From JBDSRX01 sp039929105 (GTDB lineage: Bacteria; Patescibacteriota; Dojkabacteria; J137), in NCBI GenBank assembly GCA_039929105.1, contig JBDSRX010000004.1, forward strand, positions 1 to 11,422: a stretch of DNA of 11,422 nucleotides, in the 5' to 3' direction. Of this stretch, positions 6,689 through 11,422 are shown piece after piece. The notes beneath the pieces are model-generated. The model was given only the letters and a program-made list of their open reading frames with translations. It was not told where the DNA came from and did not search any database. Position numbers and translations under genes: made by a program. Positions within the stretch are counted from its first letter, which is position 1. Each line of letters starts with the position of its first letter.

Positions 6689-8104
6689 ATGGAATTATTT
6701 AATGAACTTCCGCTTACGGAAGTTATACTAACTGCGGCACAAAACTTTTATTCAAAGTTAAATTTACTTGGATCAAGTATTGAAACACTAGAGCTTCAAC
6801 AAGTTCTTATAGATCAAGTTTGGCAAAATCTAAGTGTTGATCTAGTAATGACAATTCTAGGAAATAATCGTTCAATCATTAAATATGTAGAAGAGAACGC
6901 TATATTAAATGGCTATAAAAAGTTTCAAGTTTTATCTTTAAGTTTGCAGCTAGAGTACTTGAATTTTCAATTAGAAGCTTTTCTAGGTGAAAATTCAGAT
7001 CCTAAGAATGTAATTTCTAATGTGTCTAAAATCAATAAGATGAATCTGGACGTTTCTTTTGATTACTATGTAAATGATATTAAGGAGGAGATAGAAAATC
7101 TAGAGGATGCTTCGGATTTATTTATTTTGAGAATTCATACATTAAGAGGACTATTATCTCATTTAGAGGTAGAGAATATTGATTTCTACGAGCAACAAAT
7201 CTCTGAATTTCAGCAATTCTTAGATTCTTCACTTCAATCTAACGAAGAAAACTTTAGTTTTGAAACCTTTGTATCTTATAAGAAACTATTGTTTTCTATT
7301 TACAATAGTTTGCAAGCTATTATTCAAAATCCATTAGCAAAAGCATTAGTAATGCATGATTTTAATAATATAATCCATGGTGATTTTAATAAATTAACAT
7401 TAGATCTAAGGCTATTTTTGGCTCAGAAGTATCAATTGATGTCCAAAGAAACTCAGAATTTATCTTTTCAAGAATTACTGAGATTAAATAAAGATTTTAT
7501 TTCCATAATTGGAAGGATGATAGATTTGCTTTATATCTTTGAGAGAATGGAATTAAATAGAGAATTAACACCCAATCAATACAATTACTCGATTTTAAAT
7601 ACATTAGGAAAAGTTAAGAGCACATCCACTAGTTCAGCTAGTGATAGTGCTAGTCTTGTCTACTACGGTATGTTGTCCTCAAGAAAAACAGTCAACTTTG
7701 AATTTAATTATGAAGGAATGGAAGAAATAGAGAAAGTATATACCTTCAAATTAGTAAGAAAGTTAGGCTGGCTTATAAGAACAATATTACAAAATATGTG
7801 CAAGTTTGATGCTAGTAATATTAAATTGGATTTTAAAGTAGAAGGAAATAATTTCTATGTATTAATTTATGATGATATTCAAAATGAAGGATTGGAAGAC
7901 ACTGTTGATTACATTAATAATAAAATTAAAGAAAAACCTGAAATAGATAAACATGGAAATGTTCATCAAACAGGAGGGCTAAAGCTAGGTGGAAATATGA
8001 TTGGAGAGAGTTTTGATGGAGAAGTAACTTGCGAGCCAGTTGTAGGTGACTTTGCAAAAGTTTTCAAAATAAAGATCCCGATTAACAGGATCTTGAATGG
8101 TTAG
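6689..8104 (+). CDS. Soluble protein with histidine-kinase-like features, unknown function
   Basis: A 471-residue protein with no signal peptide or membrane helix. The N-terminal half (about 1-215) is largely helical, Leu/Glu/Asn-rich and unassigned. Residues 221-246 (VMHDFNNIIHGDF and following) resemble the phosphoacceptor helix of sensor kinases (typically AHDFNNLL), with His223 in the phosphorylated position. A Ser-rich stretch (310-322) follows. Residues about 356-467 resemble a degenerate GHKL ATPase: an N-box-like RTILQNMCKF (364-373), a D-box-like VLIYDDIQNEG (391-401), a G-box-like TGGLKLGG (428-435) and a closing FKIKIPI (459-465). The canonical DxGxG and GxGxG patterns are imperfect, so activity is uncertain. 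No response regulator is visible. The gene starts 10 nt after dnaG and is probably cotranscribed. A structural, non-kinase role remains possible. Confidence 0.75.
   Translation: MELFNELPLTEVILTAAQNFYSKLNLLGSSIETLELQQVLIDQVWQNLSVDLVMTILGNNRSIIKYVEENAILNGYKKFQVLSLSLQLEYLNFQLEAFLGENSDPKNVISNVSKINKMNLDVSFDYYVNDIKEEIENLEDASDLFILRIHTLRGLLSHLEVENIDFYEQQISEFQQFLDSSLQSNEENFSFETFVSYKKLLFSIYNSLQAIIQNPLAKALVMHDFNNIIHGDFNKLTLDLRLFLAQKYQLMSKETQNLSFQELLRLNKDFISIIGRMIDLLYIFERMELNRELTPNQYNYSILNTLGKVKSTSTSSASDSASLVYYGMLSSRKTVNFEFNYEGMEEIEKVYTFKLVRKLGWLIRTILQNMCKFDASNIKLDFKVEGNNFYVLIYDDIQNEGLEDTVDYINNKIKEKPEIDKHGNVHQTGGLKLGGNMIGESFDGEVTCEPVVGDFAKVFKIKIPINRILNG
8065..8094 (-). terminator. Probable intrinsic terminator of rpmH, inside the 3' end of the convergent gene
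   Basis: Read on the minus strand, AAGATCC (8094-8088), a 9-nt loop and GGATCTT (8078-8072) form a 7-bp stem followed by TATTTTG. It starts 32 nt after the rpmH stop. On the plus strand no T-run follows, so it should act only for rpmH. The same bases encode the last residues of the 471-residue protein. Confidence 0.5.
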
Positions 8105-8126
8105 TGAAATATTGAGTGTAGGCTGA

Positions 8127-8330
8127 TTATCTTCTTCTGCTAAATCTTTTGTTCTTTTCGATTTTTGTAGTTCCAAACTCAGAAGAAACAGTTAGTTCGT
8201 ATCTTCCCTTAGCTCTTCTTCTTTTAAGCACGTTTTTACCATCAGAAGTTTCGTTTCTTTTTAAGAAACCAAATTTTCTAATTCTTTTTGTTTTGCTTGG
8301 TTGGTATGTTGGACCTTGTGTTTTAGACAT
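8127..8330 (-). CDS. rpmH: 50S ribosomal protein bL34 with a C-terminal extension
   Basis: bL34 is a small, highly basic protein of the large ribosomal subunit. Residues 8-49 match the family closely: TYQPSKTKRIRKFGFLKR, then a short linker, then GKNVLKRRRAKGR and LTVS. bL34 is usually 44-50 residues. This one has 67, with a slightly longer N-terminus (MSKTQGP) and an extra basic tail at residues 50-67 ending in FSRRR. The TAA stop is clear and no frameshift is needed. The gene stands alone on the minus strand, convergent with the dnaG operon and divergent from the 427-residue gene, rather than in the common rpmH-rnpA-yidC cluster. It has a well-placed promoter (8367-8395) and a probable terminator (8065-8094), so it is likely a single-gene transcript. 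Confidence 0.95.
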   Translation of the reverse strand: MSKTQGPTYQPSKTKRIRKFGFLKRNETSDGKNVLKRRRAKGRYELTVSSEFGTTKIEKNKRFSRRR

Positions 8331-8345
8331 ATTTTCTATTTAAAA

Positions 8346-8374
8346 TTTCAATCAATGCTAGACTGGATTATAAT
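8346..8374 (+). promoter_or_regulatory. Candidate promoter for the 427-residue membrane protein gene
   Basis: TTTCAA (8346-8351) and a perfect TATAAT (8369-8374) are separated by 17 nt. The leader to the ATG at 8422 would be about 40 nt. The -35 is weak. A second option is the extended -10 TGGTATAAA (8383-8391). The -10 overlaps that of the opposite-strand rpmH promoter. Confidence 0.45.
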
Positions 8375-8395
8375 GTTTTATATGGTATAAATCAA
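8367..8395 (-). promoter_or_regulatory. Sigma70-type promoter of rpmH
   Basis: On the minus strand TTGATT (8395-8390) and TATAAT (8372-8367) are separated by the ideal 17 nt. The -10 is perfect and the -35 matches four of six bases. Transcription would start near 8360, giving a leader of about 30 nt before the rpmH ATG at 8330. Confidence 0.65.
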
Positions 8396-8421
8396 GCGTT
8401 TAATTGATGAATAAGTAAATT

Positions 8422-9705
8422 ATGTCAGTAGAAAAGGTAGATTTGCTAGATCAAATTAAAAAGAGAAATAGGAAAGCAAGACTTTTAACAGCTCTTGTAG
8501 TAGTAACATTTGTCTCACTAGTACTTCTAACTCGATATTTCTTTCTAAGCAAAGGTCTGAACTTTGGAGATGTAAATGGAGCTTCTACTCAAGCAGAGAG
8601 CAGTTTAACAAAGATTAATTTTATAGATTCTGGTTCTGTTCGTTCTTCAGTAAATACTTTCGGTGATATTAAATCTCAATTTACACCAGACTTTCCTAAT
8701 AAATTTTGGGTTAAGTTTAATCAAGGAGATAAGACTTTAATTGGGTATTTGGATTTAGATTTAAAGTTTAATAAAATTTACGAATTGCCTTCGAATGTAA
8801 AATTAGTCAAATTGCTAGATGACGAATCAATCTTATTTACAGATGAGCCATTAAAAGAACAGCCATCGCTATATTACCAACATAGTGGAGGGGATATTAT
8901 TAAATTTTCATCATTAGACTTCCAGGATACATATCTGAGTATTCTCTATAATCCATCAGAAAAGCTCATTTATTATTTAGGTAAAGATAATGCGAATACT
9001 TTCTTTCTGTACTCAGTTAACGAGAAAGGGAAGGAATCTGTTTTGTATAAAACTGGAGATTTTACAGAAAAAGTAAGAATTGTCTCAGTTGACGACAATA
9101 ATATTTATTTCTTAGATAATCAAATCTGTTATCAGTTAAATTTTGCCAATAAAAATTCTACGCAATTAGGATGCGAAACAATAGTAAAGAATGATTTGCA
9201 AATCAATTATGCTGTTAATCCGCAAATTCAAACACTGTATACTCAAGCAGCTACAGGAGAAATCCAAGAAGTAAATAAAGATTCCACAAGGAGAAACTTG
9301 TTTACTTTGCAAACAGATCAAATTGTTTCTAAATTTTCGTATTCAAATAATAAAATTATCTTTGCAAGAGCAGCATTAAATCCAATCTCAGAAAATGCTT
9401 TTGTTGGAAAGGATTTGTCTGTGAATTTATTAGATTTATCTAATAACCAATCAACAGAAATAACTCAAAAGTTGCCAAATGAAGTAGTTTCTAATTATTT
9501 TACATTTGGAGATAAGTTTTTAGCAGTTGCAGGAAATCCAAGCTCAAAACTACTTTATTTTGTTCAAGCAGGAATGCAAGGTCAGGTTTACATAGGAGAT
9601 GTGTCTCCAATATCCTTTGCTACAGTTACGAAATATTGGCTAGATGTGGATTTTGGAGGAAGTAGTTCAAGTTTATCAGTTTTAAATGGTGACTTTACTC
9701 TGTAA
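8422..9705 (+). CDS. Membrane-anchored protein with a large extracytoplasmic domain, unknown function
   Basis: I do not recognise this 427-residue protein. The N-terminus is basic (KKRNRKAR, residues 13-20) and is followed by one hydrophobic helix (about 21-42), so residues from about 43 on should face outside. The rest is rich in short hydrophobic strands alternating with Asn/Asp/Ser/Gly turns (for example DDESILFTD, EKLIYYLG, DDNNIYFLDN, NKIIFAR, DKFLAVAGN). That pattern is typical of a beta-propeller, although no repeat motif is sharp enough to count blades. Cys236 and Cys251 are close enough to form a disulfide. There is no catalytic motif. The gene lies between the divergent rpmH and rplS, and rplS has its own promoter just downstream, so it may be transcribed alone. 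No Shine-Dalgarno precedes the ATG. Upstream in-frame extension is not supported: the ATG at 8407 opens a frame that stops after three codons. Confidence 0.8.
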   Translation: MSVEKVDLLDQIKKRNRKARLLTALVVVTFVSLVLLTRYFFLSKGLNFGDVNGASTQAESSLTKINFIDSGSVRSSVNTFGDIKSQFTPDFPNKFWVKFNQGDKTLIGYLDLDLKFNKIYELPSNVKLVKLLDDESILFTDEPLKEQPSLYYQHSGGDIIKFSSLDFQDTYLSILYNPSEKLIYYLGKDNANTFFLYSVNEKGKESVLYKTGDFTEKVRIVSVDDNNIYFLDNQICYQLNFANKNSTQLGCETIVKNDLQINYAVNPQIQTLYTQAATGEIQEVNKDSTRRNLFTLQTDQIVSKFSYSNNKIIFARAALNPISENAFVGKDLSVNLLDLSNNQSTEITQKLPNEVVSNYFTFGDKFLAVAGNPSSKLLYFVQAGMQGQVYIGDVSPISFATVTKYWLDVDFGGSSSSLSVLNGDFTL

Positions 9706-9720
9706 AACCCTTTATTTGTA

Positions 9721-9748
9721 TTCACAACAGGAAAATTTATGCTATAAT
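9721..9748 (+). promoter_or_regulatory. Strong promoter of rplS
   Basis: TTCACA (9721-9726, five of six consensus bases) and a perfect TATAAT (9743-9748) are separated by 16 nt. A TGC just before the -10 makes it an extended -10 element. The leader to the ATG at 9780 would be about 24 nt. The -35 begins only 16 nt after the upstream gene's stop. Confidence 0.75.
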
Positions 9749-9779
9749 TTCCCGCATTATAAACATTAGAAAGCAAAAC

Positions 9780-10226
9780 ATGTCACAAGAATTAATGAAC
9801 AAATTAGAAGCTAAATTCGTTGCTAAGAAAGTTCCAGATATCAAATCAGGTCAAACTGTTGAGGTGGAAACTATTATTAGAGATGGAGAAAAGCAAAGAA
9901 TTCAGAAATTTAAAGGCTTAGTAATAAGAGTTAAAGGATCTGGAGCAAGCAAAACATTCACAGTTAGAAAAGTTAGTTATGGAGTTGGAGTAGAAAAAAC
10001 TTTCCCAATGTACTCAACAAACTTAGGAAAAATTAAAATTATAAAACAAGAACCAGTAAGAAGATCTAAGCTATACTTCATGAGAGACAGAATTGGAAAA
10101 GCAGCAACAAGAATTAAGAAAGGAAAGGCAACATTTGTTCCAGAAGAAGGAGAAGCTATGGAAGTTGATGCAACTAACGTAGTAGCAGCTACTCCAGAAG
10201 TAACAGAAGAAGCAAAGTCAGAATAA
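9780..10226 (+). CDS. rplS: 50S ribosomal protein bL19 with an acidic C-terminal tail
   Basis: bL19 is a large-subunit protein at the interface with the 30S subunit. The core (about 1-116) shows the family pattern: IKSGQTVEVE (21-30), QKFKGLVIRVKGSG (42-55), KTFTVRKVSYGVGVEKTFP (58-76), then VRRSKLYFMRDRIGKAATRI (93-112). The family is usually about 115-120 residues. Here a tail of about 30 residues (117-148) rich in Glu and Ala (PEEGEAMEVD, ending EEAKSE) follows, as in some other bacterial ribosomal proteins with variable tails. No rimM, trmD or rnhB lies next to it, unlike the common operon. It has its own promoter upstream and a perfect palindromic terminator 43 nt downstream, so it is probably monocistronic. 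No clear Shine-Dalgarno is seen. Confidence 0.96.
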   Translation: MSQELMNKLEAKFVAKKVPDIKSGQTVEVETIIRDGEKQRIQKFKGLVIRVKGSGASKTFTVRKVSYGVGVEKTFPMYSTNLGKIKIIKQEPVRRSKLYFMRDRIGKAATRIKKGKATFVPEEGEAMEVDATNVVAATPEVTEEAKSE

Positions 10227-10269
10227 GCAGAGCTTGTTACTTCGTAATAAACTAAACAATTGATTATAG

Positions 10270-10297
10270 AAAAATACGGACTTAAGTCCGTATTTTT
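10270..10297. terminator. Perfect palindromic terminator after rplS, likely bidirectional
   Basis: A 28-bp perfect palindrome is centred on 10283/10284 (half-site AAAAATACGGACTT). The stem ATACGGAC/GTCCGTAT with loop TTAA is preceded by five A and followed by five T, so it can act on both strands. It lies 43 nt after the rplS stop. Confidence 0.85.
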
Positions 10298-10327
10298 ATG
10301 TTGTTAAGGAGCTTCGCACTATTAATG

Positions 10328-10358
10328 ATCAGCTTTAGACCTTCGGCTTAAAGCTGAT
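10328..10358 (+). other. Hairpin with UUCG-containing loop between two terminators
   Basis: ATCAGCTTTA (10328-10337) pairs perfectly with TAAAGCTGAT (10349-10358) around an 11-nt loop containing CTTCGG. No T-run follows, so it is not a standard terminator. It could be a processing or stability hairpin, or a short structured RNA. No gene fits here. Confidence 0.6.
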
Positions 10359-10365
10359 TTACAAT

Positions 10366-10403
10366 AAAGACCTAATTGATTAAACTCAATTAGGTCTTTT
10401 TTT
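10366..10403 (+). terminator. Strong intrinsic terminator just upstream of the first HIT gene
   Basis: AAAGACCTAATTGA (10366-10379) pairs perfectly over 14 bp with 10386-10399 around a 6-nt loop (TTAAAC). A T-run covers 10397-10403. The orientation is plus strand. It ends only 16 nt before the HIT start codon at 10420. Confidence 0.88.
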
Positions 10404-10419
10404 ATTACTAAACTTTAAT

Positions 10420-10821
10420 ATGGATGATTGTATTTTTTGTAAAATTGGAGCAGGAGTTATCCCTGCTCATAAAATTCATGAAGATGAAAACTATCTAGCT
10501 TTTTTAGATAGGAATCCAAATTCTGACGGACATACATTAGTTATTCCAAAAAAACATTACAGATTTGTTTGGGATATAGAAGAGGGAGGTAAGTATTTTG
10601 AATTTTGTCAGAAAGTTGCTAAGCATTTCCAAGAAGTTACAAAAGATGAGCTTGTTTTCTCAGTTATACATGGAGAAGCTGTACCTCACGCCCATATACA
10701 TTTAATTCCTAATAATCATGGAACTTATGGTGAGAAACTCTCTGAGTTTGCAAAGTCTGTTTCGGGTTCTCCACTAACGGATGAGAAAGTATCTGAGATA
10801 GTTAATTTGCTTAAGTTTTAA
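10420..10821 (+). CDS. HIT-family nucleotide hydrolase/transferase, intact catalytic triad
   Basis: A 133-residue cytosolic protein of the histidine triad superfamily, whose HINT-type members hydrolyse AMP-lysine, AMP-amidates or dinucleoside polyphosphates. The signature H-x-H-x-H is complete in VPHAHIHLIP (88-97), with His92 as the expected nucleophile. The N-terminal CIFC (Cys4, Cys7), His46 in IPKKH and His90 match the zinc site of zinc-containing HIT proteins. GHTLVIPKKH (37-46) is shared exactly with the second HIT protein downstream. The length is normal. The physiological substrate cannot be read from the sequence. The start is fixed by CIFC being near the N-terminus in the family. 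A terminator ends 16 nt upstream, so it is either read from a promoter overlapping the T-run (a weak TAAACT lies at 10409-10414, implying no leader) or reached by partial readthrough. No Shine-Dalgarno. Confidence 0.93.
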   Translation: MDDCIFCKIGAGVIPAHKIHEDENYLAFLDRNPNSDGHTLVIPKKHYRFVWDIEEGGKYFEFCQKVAKHFQEVTKDELVFSVIHGEAVPHAHIHLIPNNHGTYGEKLSEFAKSVSGSPLTDEKVSEIVNLLKF

Positions 10822-10904
10822 CTATAACAACTGACACTTCTTTGTTCTAGCGAGGAAAGTATTGATCCAGTATATACATTATCAAGATTTTATTCCAATC
10901 TGAA

Positions 10905-10932
10905 TTGACAAAATGGTTCGCGATGGTATAAT
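10905..10932 (+). promoter_or_regulatory. Near-perfect consensus promoter of the second HIT gene, predicting a leaderless mRNA
   Basis: Perfect TTGACA (10905-10910) and perfect TATAAT (10927-10932) are separated by 16 nt, with TGG before the -10 as an extended element. The -10 ends 6 nt before the ATG at 10939, so the transcript should start at the start codon or one base before it. The remaining 10822-10904 gap shows nothing clear. Confidence 0.85.
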
Positions 10933-10938
10933 CTAGCT

Positions 10939-11367
10939 ATGGCTGAATGTGCTTTTTGCGAATTGGTTCATAACAAGCTGTATTTTAAAGTATATGAAGA
11001 CAGATACTTTCTGGGCTTTTTAGATAACACCCCCCTGTCCGAAGGACACACATTAGTAATCCCCAAAAAGCACTTTAATAATGTATGGGAAATGCCAGCA
11101 AAAGGAGATTACAATATCGGTGACTTCTTTATAGTTTGTAAAAAAATTTCTAATACACTTCAATTCACTCTAGGTCCTAAAGAACCTGTTTATGGTTTAG
11201 TGATGGGATATCAAGTCCCTCATGCCAGCGTACATTTAATACCAAAAGTTTATAGTGGTTTTGCTTTAACTTTAGGTAGTTTCTTAACTACAAGAAAAAG
11301 TAAAAAAATTATGGACAGTGATGATATGTTCAACGTAATTAAGAAAATAGGAAAGATCCCTCAATAA
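10939..11367 (+). CDS. HIT-family protein with the catalytic middle His replaced by Ser (likely pseudoenzyme)
   Basis: A 142-residue paralogue of the HIT protein 117 nt upstream. It shares the N-terminal CxxC (CAFC, Cys4 and Cys7), FLDNTPLSEGHTLVIPKKH against FLDRNPNSDGHTLVIPKKH, and VPHxxxHLIP. The triad reads H-A-S-V-H (95-99). Ser97, codon AGC at 11227-11229, replaces the middle His that is the nucleophile in HINT1 (His112). The presumed zinc ligands Cys4, Cys7, His45 and His95 remain, so the fold is probably kept while hydrolysis is probably lost. The C-terminal 40 residues (TLGSFLTTRKSKKI onward) differ from the paralogue. The frame is intact and the promoter is excellent, which argues against a decaying pseudogene. 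A nucleotide-binding or regulatory role, perhaps as a partner of the active HIT dimer, is inference. Confidence 0.9.
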   Translation: MAECAFCELVHNKLYFKVYEDRYFLGFLDNTPLSEGHTLVIPKKHFNNVWEMPAKGDYNIGDFFIVCKKISNTLQFTLGPKEPVYGLVMGYQVPHASVHLIPKVYSGFALTLGSFLTTRKSKKIMDSDDMFNVIKKIGKIPQ

Positions 11368-11383
11368 ATTAAATCTAATATAG

Positions 11384-11414
11384 ACCGCGAAGCTATGGAG
11401 CGAGAGTCTGCGGT
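11384..11414. repeat. Small GC-richer inverted repeat at the right edge
   Basis: ACCGC (11384-11388) and GCGGT (11410-11414) can pair around a 21-nt loop that itself contains GCT/AGC. It is more GC-rich than its surroundings. It may be a terminator for a minus-strand gene beyond the window or part of a structured RNA. The window ends too soon to tell. Confidence 0.3.
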
Positions 11415-11422
11415 ATCATCAC

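Noticed and set aside
8149..8343. 64-codon plus-strand open frame
   Set aside because: It is the antisense of rpmH, whose bL34 identity is clear.
11368..11422. Start of a tRNA or structured RNA gene
   Set aside because: The GC-richer edge has a small hairpin but no recognisable tRNA arms, and the window ends before it can be judged.

Overview
This is an AT-rich window of ordinary bacterial genes that use the standard code: stops are TAA or TAG, with a single TGA in an ATGA overlap. It holds no rRNA, tRNA, insertion sequence or CRISPR array. Several traits fit a small-genome lineage such as Patescibacteria (CPR). None of the ten visible start codons has a convincing Shine-Dalgarno sequence, some promoters lie right on the start codon, and rpmH, rplS and dnaG all sit outside their classical operons. 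The lineage is an inference, because no rRNA or other decisive marker is present.

Positions 1-4764 are a minus-strand block. Read in transcription order, it starts with a secreted 926-residue glucose/sorbosone-dehydrogenase-like protein ending in lectin-like beta-propeller repeats. A single-pass membrane protein follows, then rpiB (ribose-5-phosphate isomerase B, overlapping by 4 nt), then a second membrane protein that is a paralogue of the first and runs off the left edge. The block combines extracellular sugar oxidation or recognition with pentose-phosphate metabolism, but any functional link between them is inference.

Positions 4957-8104 are a plus-strand pair: dnaG primase and, 10 nt later, a 471-residue soluble protein. 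The latter carries a HDFNN motif and a degenerate C-terminal ATPase-like region, so it looks like a diverged histidine kinase. Convergent to it is rpmH (bL34) on the minus strand. A divergent promoter region with a shared -10 element separates rpmH from a 427-residue membrane-anchored protein of unknown function.

Positions 9721-11422 carry rplS (bL19) with a strong promoter. It is followed by three tandem hairpins, two of which are good intrinsic terminators. Two adjacent HIT-family genes come next. The first has an intact H-x-H-x-H triad. The second has Ser in place of the catalytic middle His, keeps the presumed zinc ligands, and has a near-perfect consensus promoter that predicts a leaderless transcript.

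The most interesting points are the HIT pseudoenzyme next to its intact paralogue, the histidine-kinase-like gene joined to dnaG, the probable velcro-closed eight-bladed propeller on the dehydrogenase, the duplicated membrane proteins around rpiB, and the signs of initiation without Shine-Dalgarno sequences. I saw no clear new defence or mobile system.
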